NCBI GenBank assembly: GCA_017411935.1
Contig: JAFQPC010000025.1
Coordinates: forward strand, 1 to 5,848
Source of the DNA: Clostridia bacterium
GTDB lineage: Bacteria; Bacillota; Clostridia; Oscillospirales; CAG-272
Length of the DNA: 5,848 nt
Reading direction: 5' to 3'
The notes beneath the pieces are model-generated. The model did no database searches. It was not told where the DNA came from and saw only the letters and a list, made by a program, of their open reading frames with translations. A program made the translations under genes and the position numbers. Positions 1 through 5,848 of the stretch are shown piece after piece. The first letter of the stretch is position 1. Each line of letters opens with the position of its first letter.

Positions 1-1
1 C

Positions 2-568
2 CCCAGAGAGTTGGGAGAGCTCCACATCAAGGAGCTTCAGCAAAAGATCCTGAAAGCCGACGGTTTTCTCCCCGGCTTCCAAAATGAAGACCCCCTCGAC
101 CTTGCCCGTGGTGCTGAATTTTCTGCCACCTCGTACCGCGACGGATGCGAGCCCTCGCTCGTTACCAACGGAATTTCGCGCAAGCTGGGAGAGAACTTCA
201 ACGGTTGGTGCTCCCGTGGCATCTCCGAGGACGGAGAAACACTGACGATGAAGCTTTCCTCTTCCCAAAAGCTCACCCAGCTTCGTCTGACCTTCCACTC
301 GGATTTCCGCTATCCCATTCGCGTCACGATGGCTCCCAACCGCCAAAAGCAACAGCGTCCCGGCGTTCCTGCCGAGCTCATCAAGGACTACACCGTGACC
401 CTTTTGCATCACGGAGAGATCGTTCGCGAGATCCCCATCACGGACAATTATCAGCGTCTGAACGTGCTGACTTTTCCCGCCACCGAATGTGACGAAGCAA
501 AAATCACCGTGCGCGCCACGAACGGCGCTCCCGATGCCGTCATCTTCGAGGTTCGTGCCTACGAATAA
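2..568 (+). CDS. C-terminal part of a probable FAD-dependent oxidoreductase with a discoidin-like tail (5' end outside window)
   Basis: The reading frame is open from base 2 to the TAA at 566-568, giving about 188 visible residues. An in-frame TTG at 11 has no ribosome binding site, and codons before it (Pro-Arg-Glu) continue the same protein, so this is a fragment and not a small gene. The first 30 residues (HIKELQQKIL, then LPGFQNEDPLDLAR) resemble the end of the catalytic part of the FAD_oxidored family (Pfam PF12831), seen in large flavoproteins of Clostridia and Bacteroidota. The remaining ~150 residues look like a beta-rich F5/8 type C (discoidin, galactose-binding-like) module, with a VTNG segment, a Trp-containing NGWCSRG segment, and alternating hydrophobic strands up to the final VIFEVRAYE. 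The FAD-binding GxGxxG would lie upstream and cannot be seen, so the enzymatic assignment is by family resemblance only. Substrate is unknown. No membrane segment is present. The gene ends seven bases before a strong terminator and is convergent with prs. Confidence 0.6.
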   Translation, partial: PRELGELHIKELQQKILKADGFLPGFQNEDPLDLARGAEFSATSYRDGCEPSLVTNGISRKLGENFNGWCSRGISEDGETLTMKLSSSQKLTQLRLTFHSDFRYPIRVTMAPNRQKQQRPGVPAELIKDYTVTLLHHGEIVREIPITDNYQRLNVLTFPATECDEAKITVRATNGAPDAVIFEVRAYE

Positions 569-574
569 ACAAAA

Positions 575-612
575 CCGCGCAACCGTAAATTCGGTTGCGC
601 GGTCATTTTTTT
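575..612. terminator. Intrinsic terminator, probably bidirectional, between convergent genes
   Basis: A perfect 11-bp GC-rich stem (575-585 CCGCGCAACCG pairs with 592-602 CGGTTGCGCGG) closes a 6-base loop, TAAATT. On the + strand it is followed by TCA and then seven T residues (606-612), the classic Rho-independent layout, and it sits just after the stop codon at 568. Read on the - strand, the same stem is followed by TTTTGTTTATT (complement of 564-574), so it can also end prs transcripts. The prs stop codon lies at 614-616, immediately beside the T tract. Confidence 0.93.
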
Positions 613-613
613 A

Positions 614-1762
614 TTATTCCTTATCAAAGGACATCTTGATCTGCGATGCCTGCGTCTTCTTGTGCTTGTCCACCACGTTGTGGATGCGCTTGACGGGATT
701 GAGCAGCTCACTGATCGTTTCGTCGTGATTCAGCGTGTCGATGATATAGGATACGTACTTACACATATTGACCTCAACGTACCACTCTCTGTCGGCAAGC
801 TCGGGACGGCGGTAAACGAGGTTCGTGGTAAAGATCTTATCGAACACACCGTCAGCGTATGCCTTATCAAAGTTTGCAAGTCCGTCGGTAAAGAGACCGA
901 AGGTCGTGAACGCAAACACTCTCTTTGCGCCTCTCTCCTTGATCTGGAGTGCAACGTCGATGAGCGAACCACCCGACGAGATCATATCGTCAACGATGAT
1001 CGCATCCTTGCCCGTCAGATCTCTGCCGAGATATTCGTGCGCTTCGATCGGGTTCTTTCCGTTGACAATGACCGCGTAGTTGCGGCGCTTGTAGAACATA
1101 CCGATATCAATGCCGAGCACCGAGGAGAAGTACATACAACGACCCATTGCGCCCTCATCGGGAGAAATGATCATCAGATCTTCCTTATCGACCGAGATGT
1201 CGGGAACTGTCTTAAGCAGCGCTTTGATCATCTGATATGCGGGCTTGACGTCATCAAAGCCCGAAAGCGGAATGGCATTCTGTACGCGGGGATCGTGTGC
1301 GTCGAAAGTGATGAGGTTCGAAACGCCCATCTGTACGAGCTCCTGAAGCATCGTAGCGCAGTCGAGCGACTCACGTCCCGTTCTCTTGTGCTGTCTGCCC
1401 TCGTAGAGCATCGGCATAATCACGGTAACACGTCTTGCCTTACCGCCGATCGCCGCGATGATGCGCTTGAGGTCTGCGTAATGATCGTCGGGGCTCATCG
1501 GAACGTTCTGTCCGTACATCTTGTAAGTAACACCGTGGTTAAAAGGATCGCAAATAATGTAAACGTCGTGTCCGCGGAGCGACTCGTGAAGCAACGCCTT
1601 TGCCTCACCCGTTCCGAAGCGGGGACATTCTGCTTCAACGAGGAAAGATTCCTCTCCTCCGTGGCGACGCCATTCCTTGAGATAGTAGTCTACCTGCGCG
1701 GCAAACTCCTCACAGCCCTTCATACCAATTACACTCAATGCAGCGTATTGCGTATCATTCAT
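614..1762 (-). CDS. prs: Ribose-phosphate pyrophosphokinase (PRPP synthetase), long divergent form
   Basis: It transfers pyrophosphate from ATP to ribose 5-phosphate to make PRPP, the precursor for purines, pyrimidines, NAD, histidine and tryptophan; cytosolic. The 382 residues exceed the usual ~315. Family motifs appear in order: the ATP-site loop GRQHKR at 122-127 (Bacillus form: ARQDRK), FDAHD at 153-157 with the conserved His (DLHA), ISPDEGAMGR at 199-208 (VSPDHGGVTR), the catalytic flexible-loop KRR at 225-227, and the PRPP/ribose-phosphate loop VDDMISSGGSL at 257-267 (usual form DDIIDTAGT). The SSGGS loop and a Lys-rich C-terminal tail from about residue 355 set it apart from classical class I enzymes. 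The usual YLFS-like C-terminus is absent. The ATG at 1760-1762 is chosen because GGAGGA (1771-1776) lies 8 bases upstream. It has its own promoter and shares a terminator with the convergent gene. The annotation as PRPP synthetase is firm; its regulation by phosphate or ADP cannot be judged from sequence. Confidence 0.95.
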   Translation of the reverse strand: MNDTQYAALSVIGMKGCEEFAAQVDYYLKEWRRHGGEESFLVEAECPRFGTGEAKALLHESLRGHDVYIICDPFNHGVTYKMYGQNVPMSPDDHYADLKRIIAAIGGKARRVTVIMPMLYEGRQHKRTGRESLDCATMLQELVQMGVSNLITFDAHDPRVQNAIPLSGFDDVKPAYQMIKALLKTVPDISVDKEDLMIISPDEGAMGRCMYFSSVLGIDIGMFYKRRNYAVIVNGKNPIEAHEYLGRDLTGKDAIIVDDMISSGGSLIDVALQIKERGAKRVFAFTTFGLFTDGLANFDKAYADGVFDKIFTTNLVYRRPELADREWYVEVNMCKYVSYIIDTLNHDETISELLNPVKRIHNVVDKHKKTQASQIKMSFDKE

Positions 1763-1770
1763 TTTTCATA

Positions 1771-1776
1771 TCCTCC
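1771..1776 (-). promoter_or_regulatory. Strong ribosome binding site of prs
   Basis: The - strand reads GGAGGA here, followed by TATGAAAA and then the prs ATG at 1762, a spacing of 8 bases. An earlier ATG (1769-1767) sits only one base after the Shine-Dalgarno sequence, is out of frame and reaches a stop after four codons, so the ATG at 1762 is the start. Confidence 0.88.
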
Positions 1777-1810
1777 GACGATAAAATTGAACTTATTCTC
1801 TGATACCATT

Positions 1811-1839
1811 ATTATACCATAAAACTTCACGACAAACAA
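1811..1839 (-). promoter_or_regulatory. Extended -10 promoter of prs (sigma-A type)
   Basis: On the - strand the -10 box is a perfect TATAAT (1816-1811), preceded by TGG, giving the extended -10 form TGnTATAAT. A -35 element TTGTTT (1839-1834, three of six consensus bases, including the key TTG) lies exactly 17 bases upstream. Transcription should start near 1804, giving a leader of about 40 bases, too short for a riboswitch. The promoter lies in the 119-base gap between mutS2 and prs, so prs can be expressed independently of the era-recO-mutS2 unit. No clear operator or PurR-type box was seen. Confidence 0.85.
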
Positions 1840-1881
1840 GCGGATTTTGAATTTTTTTCAAGAAATTCATCGAAAATTCGG

Positions 1882-4266
1882 TTATTTTAATTCAACGACG
1901 GTCACTCCGCCGTCGCCCTCGCCAAACTGTCCGATGCGGAAGGATGCCACGCGGCGATCGGTCTTGAGATACGCCCACAGTGCGTTTTTGAGCGCGCCCG
2001 TTCCCTTTCCGTGCACAAGTCGTACGGTGTGGAATCCTGCGAGCTGCGCCTCATCAAAATACTTATCGACGGCGTTCCACGCCTCGTCGCCCGTCATTCC
2101 GCGCAGATGGATCTCATCGCGAAAATCGCGGCTGACCGTGACGCGGTAAGAAGACGCCTTGGTCTTTTCTTTTCCGCGAACCACCGTACTCTCGGTTTCG
2201 AGGAGCTGAAGGTCGCTCACACTGACCTTGGTCTTGATAATGCCCGCCTGTACAGTCACCTTGCCCGAGCGGTCGGGATCCTCGACGAGCACCGCCTTTC
2301 GGTCAAGGCTGACAATGAGTACCTCGTCTCCGCGGCGAAGTTTTCTCGGCAACACGTAGTTCTCCACCTTTTTGACCTCCACGGGGTCAAAAGAGTCCCC
2401 GTGACGGCGCAAATGCTCGCGGATCTCTTTTCGCGCCTGCGCAAGCTCCTCGCCAAGGCGTTCGGACTCCCGCTCGCGGCGGAGCTTGTCCATCTGCTCC
2501 ATAATAAATTCCGAGGACGCTTTCGCACTCTCGACCATATTCTGCGCCTTTCTGCGCGCGTTTTCCATCTCTTTTTCCGAGGCGGCAAGGCGCTCGGCGA
2601 TCTGTCGCTCGGCATCCGCACGATACGCTTCGTAGTCGCGGCGCATCTTCTCGGCTTCATCTCTCGCTCGATCGGCTTGCTGACGGCTCGCTTCAAGCTC
2701 GCCGAGAATGTTTTCAAGGCGCTTGTTCTCCTGCCCGATACAGGAATTGGCGCGCGTGATGATGCGCGCGGGCAATCCGAGCTTTTCGGAGATGGCAAAC
2801 GCATTCGATTTTCCGGGAAGTCCCACGATGAGCCGATAGGTCGGACGAAGCGTCTCAACGTCAAATTCACACGAGGCGTTGCACACCCCCTCGGTGTCGA
2901 GCGCATAAGACTTGAGCTCGGTGTAGTGCGTTGTGGCAGCACATAGTGCCCCTGCGCTTCTCATATCCTCGATGACAGCAACAGCAAGTGCCGCGCCCTC
3001 GATCGGATCGGTTCCCGCCCCCAGCTCGTCAAAGAGCACGAGCGTACGGTCGTTTCTCTCGTTCACGATCGAGACGATGTTTACCATATGCGAGGAGAAG
3101 GTCGAGAGCGACTGCTCTATGCTCTGCTCATCGCCAAGATCGACAAGGATCTTCTCAAACGGACAGAGCGACGTTCCTTCCTCGGCGGGCAGATGCAAGC
3201 CCGACTGTGCCATCGCGGCAAACAGTCCGAGGGTCTTGAGCGTGACGGTCTTACCGCCCGTATTCGGACCTGTAATGATGAGAGTATCGTATTCGCCGCC
3301 AAGCGTCACCGTGATCGGCACGACGGTTTTTTTATCAATCAGCGGATGTCTTGCGCGAACGAGACGGCAGACGCGCTCCTCGGTCAGTGTCGGCTCGATG
3401 CCGTCCATTCGGCGCGAGAGCTCGGCACAGCCAAAGACGAACGCGAGCTCGGTAATATTGCGATAATTGAGCGAGAGCGAGGTCGAAATATCGGCGATCT
3501 CGCTTGACAGCTCCGAGAGGATCTTTTCGATCTCGTGCGCTTCCTTGGATTCGAGCATACGAAGCTCGTTGTTGGCATCGACGACCGCCATCGGCTCGAC
3601 GAAGATCGTCGCGCCCGAGGACGAGGTATCGTGGATCAGACCCTTGATATCGTTTCGACACTCGGCGCGCACGGGAATAACGTAACGCCCGTTTCTCTGC
3701 GTGACGATGTTTTCCTGCAAATATTTGGAATAGCTTCCGCTGACGTATTTGGCAAGCGTTTCCTTGATGCGCGAATTGGCGCTTCGGATCTTGCGACGAA
3801 CGTCGGCAAGCGCGGGGCTTGCCTCGTCGGCGATCATCTCCTCGGAGATGATCGAGCGAAAGATACGCTCCTCAAGATGTCGGTTTGGAAGAAGTCTCTC
3901 AAAAACTTCATCGAGCACCGTCGGAAAGAGTCGGTTGGCTCGGATATAGTCGAGCAACGAGCGCGAGGTGCGAAGCACACTTGCGGCATCGAGCAACTCA
4001 CGCGTCGTCAGGATCGCGCCCTTCTCTGCGCGGGCGCACAGATCTCCGACGTCGATGACCGCGCCGAACGAGGGCATTCCCTTGGCATCCGAAAGACGGC
4101 GCGCGTCGGTCGTACGCTTCTGCCGCCGTGCGATCTGTTCAAGATGCTCCGCGGGGGTCAGTGCCAGCGCGAGCGCCGCCGAACCTTTTGTCGGGCAAGC
4201 CTCTGCCAGCATCGCCCGAATTTTATCAAATTCCAGCGTGGTTAATGTTTTTTCGGTAATTTTCAT
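1882..4266 (-). CDS. mutS2: Endonuclease/ATPase MutS2 with C-terminal Smr domain
   Basis: At 794 residues it matches the family length (Bacillus subtilis, about 785). It lacks the N-terminal mismatch-recognition domain of MutS. Domains in order: MutS core and clamp helices (about 1-300), then an ABC-type ATPase with Walker A GPNTGGKT (333-340), signature region STFSSHM (389-394 area), Walker B LVLFDE (409-414) with AGTDP (417-421), and the switch His in TTHYTE (445-450). A long charged coiled coil follows (about 510-620), then a KOW-like beta segment LRRGDEVLIV (643-652), and an Smr domain (about 718-794) with HGKGTG (752-757) and the terminal GVTVVELK. Members of the family bind branched DNA and suppress homologous recombination, and the B. 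subtilis protein splits collided ribosomes. The usual LDLR motif of Smr reads IHLR (719-722), replacing the Asp with His. The ATG at 4264-4266 follows AAGGA (4271-4275) at a 4-base spacing. It lies 25 bases after recO and is probably cotranscribed with it. No clear terminator follows. Confidence 0.97.
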   Translation of the reverse strand: MKITEKTLTTLEFDKIRAMLAEACPTKGSAALALALTPAEHLEQIARRQKRTTDARRLSDAKGMPSFGAVIDVGDLCARAEKGAILTTRELLDAASVLRTSRSLLDYIRANRLFPTVLDEVFERLLPNRHLEERIFRSIISEEMIADEASPALADVRRKIRSANSRIKETLAKYVSGSYSKYLQENIVTQRNGRYVIPVRAECRNDIKGLIHDTSSSGATIFVEPMAVVDANNELRMLESKEAHEIEKILSELSSEIADISTSLSLNYRNITELAFVFGCAELSRRMDGIEPTLTEERVCRLVRARHPLIDKKTVVPITVTLGGEYDTLIITGPNTGGKTVTLKTLGLFAAMAQSGLHLPAEEGTSLCPFEKILVDLGDEQSIEQSLSTFSSHMVNIVSIVNERNDRTLVLFDELGAGTDPIEGAALAVAVIEDMRSAGALCAATTHYTELKSYALDTEGVCNASCEFDVETLRPTYRLIVGLPGKSNAFAISEKLGLPARIITRANSCIGQENKRLENILGELEASRQQADRARDEAEKMRRDYEAYRADAERQIAERLAASEKEMENARRKAQNMVESAKASSEFIMEQMDKLRRERESERLGEELAQARKEIREHLRRHGDSFDPVEVKKVENYVLPRKLRRGDEVLIVSLDRKAVLVEDPDRSGKVTVQAGIIKTKVSVSDLQLLETESTVVRGKEKTKASSYRVTVSRDFRDEIHLRGMTGDEAWNAVDKYFDEAQLAGFHTVRLVHGKGTGALKNALWAYLKTDRRVASFRIGQFGEGDGGVTVVELK

Positions 4267-4270
4267 AGAT

Positions 4271-4277
4271 TCCTTTT
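4271..4277 (-). promoter_or_regulatory. Ribosome binding site of mutS2
   Basis: The - strand reads AAAAGGA in the 25-base recO-mutS2 gap, four bases before the ATG at 4266. It is a weaker and closer site than those of prs and recO, but it supports this start codon; no better alternative lies nearby. Confidence 0.65.
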
Positions 4278-4291
4278 CTGCGAAGCGCGGC

Positions 4292-5080
4292 TCACGGTTC
4301 TACCTGATGGTAAAAATCAAGCGCGTCAAAGCTTCGCTCCAGATGATGTAAAATATCGGTTTCGGCGGCACGGCAGAAATACGAACGACTCTCCTCGCTC
4401 TTCAGCGTAAAGGCAAAGGCTCGCTCGATCGGTGCGGCAGTCACAAAGCGAAGACAGGCAAGCGACGACGCGTCAAGCGGCAACAGTACGTTACGCACAC
4501 TGTATTCGTCAAATTCGGGTAGCGCGAGATTTTCCGCGCGCTTGCGCAGACAGTCGCCGCACACCAGAGCGCCGTTCATCACGTCGAGCCACATCGACTC
4601 ACTCTCCTCGGCGCCGCACGAGTCGCACCCCGCAAGATCGGGCGCATACCCCGAAGATACGGCGGCAAAAAGCTCATAGACAGCTTTGATCTGCCAAAGC
4701 GGCTTTGACTGCTTCTTGATGCAGTAGAGCGAATTGAGGGTCATTCGGAGCACCTCGGAGCAATCGACGTTTTCCTCGGTGATCTCGTGCGCCACCTGAG
4801 AAAGATACGATGCAAGTGCAATCCCCTCAAGCTCGGCATTGGGTCCCACAAAGCTTTCGAGCACCGAGCCCCCCGAGAGCCATCGGCGGTCGTATTTCTC
4901 GTAATATTCAAAATTTCCGTAGGTAAAGATGGTACAGAGCGACATCACCTTACTGCGCATCGAGCGTGCCCCCTTTGCCGTCATCAGAAATCTGCCCTCT
5001 GCCGTCAGTACGGTCAGCAGCTTGTCGCTCTCCCCTGTGGGAAGCTCCCGCAGGATCAGACCGTCCACTGCTTTTTTCAT
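4292..5080 (-). CDS. recO: DNA repair protein RecO
   Basis: RecO acts in the RecFOR pathway: it binds SSB-coated single-stranded DNA with RecR and helps load RecA at gaps, and it anneals complementary strands. The 262 residues fit the family (about 240-260). The N-terminal OB fold (about 1-80) starts with the typical DGLILRELPTGESDKLLTVLT and continues with GRFLMTAKGARSMRSK and FTYGNFEYYEK. A helical region follows, and then a zinc-finger of the Bacillota type with CDSC (Cys152, Cys155) and CGDC (Cys174, Cys177). The helical C-terminal domain contains a second tract ending in LERSFDALDF. The ATG at 5078-5080 follows GGGAG (5090-5094) at a 9-base spacing. It lies 16 bases after the era stop and 25 before mutS2, so it is the middle gene of a probable three-gene operon. 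All four zinc ligands are intact and nothing suggests damage. Confidence 0.96.
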   Translation of the reverse strand: MKKAVDGLILRELPTGESDKLLTVLTAEGRFLMTAKGARSMRSKVMSLCTIFTYGNFEYYEKYDRRWLSGGSVLESFVGPNAELEGIALASYLSQVAHEITEENVDCSEVLRMTLNSLYCIKKQSKPLWQIKAVYELFAAVSSGYAPDLAGCDSCGAEESESMWLDVMNGALVCGDCLRKRAENLALPEFDEYSVRNVLLPLDASSLACLRFVTAAPIERAFAFTLKSEESRSYFCRAAETDILHHLERSFDALDFYHQVEP

Positions 5081-5089
5081 TTGTTATTT

Positions 5090-5094
5090 CTCCC
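5090..5094 (-). promoter_or_regulatory. Ribosome binding site of recO
   Basis: The - strand reads GGGAG in the 16-base gap between the era stop codon (5097-5099) and the recO ATG (5080), at a 9-base spacing. The site overlaps nothing coding but sits directly at the end of era, which is consistent with translation of both genes from one transcript. Confidence 0.75.
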
Positions 5095-5096
5095 GT

Positions 5097-5848
5097 TCAT
5101 TCTTCGTCACGGTAGCCAAAATTGCCGACCGTACGAGCGCTTTCACGCCAATTTTCCTTGACCTTGACCCAAAGGTTCAGATAGACCTTCACGCCAAGCA
5201 TTTTTTCGAGATCCTCACGGGCATACGTGCCAATGAGCTTTAAGGACGCGCCGTTCTTTCCAACGATGATCCCCTTATGCGATGCCTTCTCGCAGAAAAT
5301 CTCGGCACGGATACGTACAAGCGTTCCCTCGTCCTTGAATTCCTCAATGACAACGGCAGTTCCGTGCGGGACCTCTTTGTTGAGCGTACGAAGGATCTTT
5401 TCACGAATGATCTCGGCGGCGATCTGTCGCTCGGGCTGATCGGTCACCATATCCTCGGGGAAAAACCACGGGGACTCCTCGAGAAACTTTGCGCACTCGT
5501 CGAGCAGCTCGTCCACGTTCTTTCCGCTGCGCGCGCTGATCGGAACGAATGCCGAAAAGTCGTGTCGTTCGGCATATTTCGTAATTGCCTCGGCAAGCTC
5601 CTCGCGGCGGTATTGGTCGATCTTATTGAGGGCGAGCACGGCGGGGATCCCGCTCTTTTTGAGGTACGCGATGACGTTTTCCTCGACCTGAGAGATCTCC
5701 TTGCCCGCGTCGATGACAAGCACAACGGCATCGGCTTCTCTCATCGACGAATCGGCTTCTTTCACCATAAATTCGCCAAGGCTGTTCTTCGGCTTGTGCA
5801 TACCGGGCGTATCGAGAAAGACGAATTGCTCCTCACCTCGGGTAAAAA
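5097..5848 (-). CDS. era: GTPase Era, C-terminal five sixths (5' end outside window)
   Basis: Era is an essential Ras-like GTPase that binds the 3' end of 16S rRNA and helps mature the 30S subunit, in the cytosol and at the membrane. About 250 of the usual ~300 residues are visible; the frame stays open to the window edge, so the G1 (P-loop) and G2 motifs lie outside. Visible elements in order, numbered from the window edge: G3 DTPGMHKPKN (12-21) followed by LGEFMVKEA, G4 NKID (74-77), G5 SARSGKN (104-110), then the KH RNA-binding domain in the C-terminal half with its GxxG loop GKNG inside HKGIIVGKNGASLK (about 190-203) and the typical late segment LWVKVKENWRE. An internal Met at 5801 directly follows the DTPG motif and cannot be the start. 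The stop TGA (5097-5099) is 16 bases before recO, the usual Bacillota neighbour. The gene is probably the upstream member, or near it, of the era-recO-mutS2 unit. Confidence 0.97.
   Translation of the reverse strand, partial: FTRGEEQFVFLDTPGMHKPKNSLGEFMVKEADSSMREADAVVLVIDAGKEISQVEENVIAYLKKSGIPAVLALNKIDQYRREELAEAITKYAERHDFSAFVPISARSGKNVDELLDECAKFLEESPWFFPEDMVTDQPERQIAAEIIREKILRTLNKEVPHGTAVVIEEFKDEGTLVRIRAEIFCEKASHKGIIVGKNGASLKLIGTYAREDLEKMLGVKVYLNLWVKVKENWRESARTVGNFGYRDEE

Noticed and set aside
11..568. Independent small gene starting at the TTG at 11
   Set aside because: No ribosome binding site precedes it, the frame is open to the window edge, and the first residues continue a known family segment, so it is the end of a longer gene.
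662..1822. Long open frame of 386 codons on the + strand opposite prs
   Set aside because: It is fully antisense to a PRPP synthetase with all motifs intact, extends through the prs promoter, has no ribosome binding site and its translation resembles no family I know. It is a shadow of prs codon use.
1849..1868. AT-rich inverted repeat (GAATTT / AAATTC, 8-base loop) just after mutS2
   Set aside because: Considered as a terminator or operator. The 6-bp stem is almost all A-T and no T tract follows it on the - strand, so it does not qualify as an intrinsic terminator. An operator role cannot be excluded but nothing else supports it.
2011..2946. 311-codon open frame on the + strand opposite mutS2
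   Set aside because: It is antisense to the Smr, KOW and coiled-coil parts of MutS2, rich in Arg, His and Leu as expected for a reverse-complement shadow, and has no recognisable start signal.
3535..4245. 236-codon open frame on the + strand opposite the N-terminal part of mutS2
   Set aside because: It is antisense to conserved MutS2 coding sequence and no domain or start signal is visible.
5097..5801. Era starting at the ATG at 5799-5801
   Set aside because: The codons upstream encode the conserved DTPG motif and the segment before it in the same frame, so the true start lies beyond the window.

Overview
The window looks like ordinary chromosomal DNA from a low-to-mid GC Bacillota, most likely Clostridia. 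The evidence is the era-recO adjacency, a full-length MutS2 with a C-terminal Smr domain, strong GGAGG-type ribosome binding sites, and a divergent long-form ribose-phosphate pyrophosphokinase of a kind I associate with Clostridia. No mobile element, phage gene, CRISPR array, rRNA or tRNA was seen. Base composition looks even across the window and does not suggest recent transfer.

Layout, left to right. (1) On the + strand, positions 2-568 hold the C-terminal part of a gene that begins outside the window. It is probably the discoidin-like tail of a large FAD-dependent oxidoreductase. (2) Positions 575-612 form a near-ideal intrinsic terminator between two convergent genes, and it probably works in both directions. 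(3) On the - strand, positions 614-1762 encode a 382-residue ribose-phosphate pyrophosphokinase (prs). It has its own strong extended -10 promoter at 1811-1839. (4) Positions 1882-4266 (-) encode MutS2, 4292-5080 (-) encode RecO, and 5097-5848 (-) encode the C-terminal five sixths of the GTPase Era. Gaps of 16 and 25 bases make era-recO-mutS2 a likely single transcription unit running right to left, with its promoter outside the window.

Working together: Era is a 30S ribosome assembly GTPase. RecO loads RecA during recombinational repair. MutS2 is a DNA-structure-binding ATPase that is also implicated in rescue of collided ribosomes. Prs makes PRPP for nucleotide, histidine and tryptophan synthesis. 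Prs is probably transcribed mostly from its own promoter, with possible read-through from mutS2 because no convincing terminator lies between them.

The coding density is very high and the longest non-coding stretch is the 119-base mutS2-prs gap. I found no sign of an undescribed system. The points most worth checking are the divergent active-site loops and basic C-terminal tail of Prs, and an Asp-to-His change in the Smr LDLR motif of MutS2.
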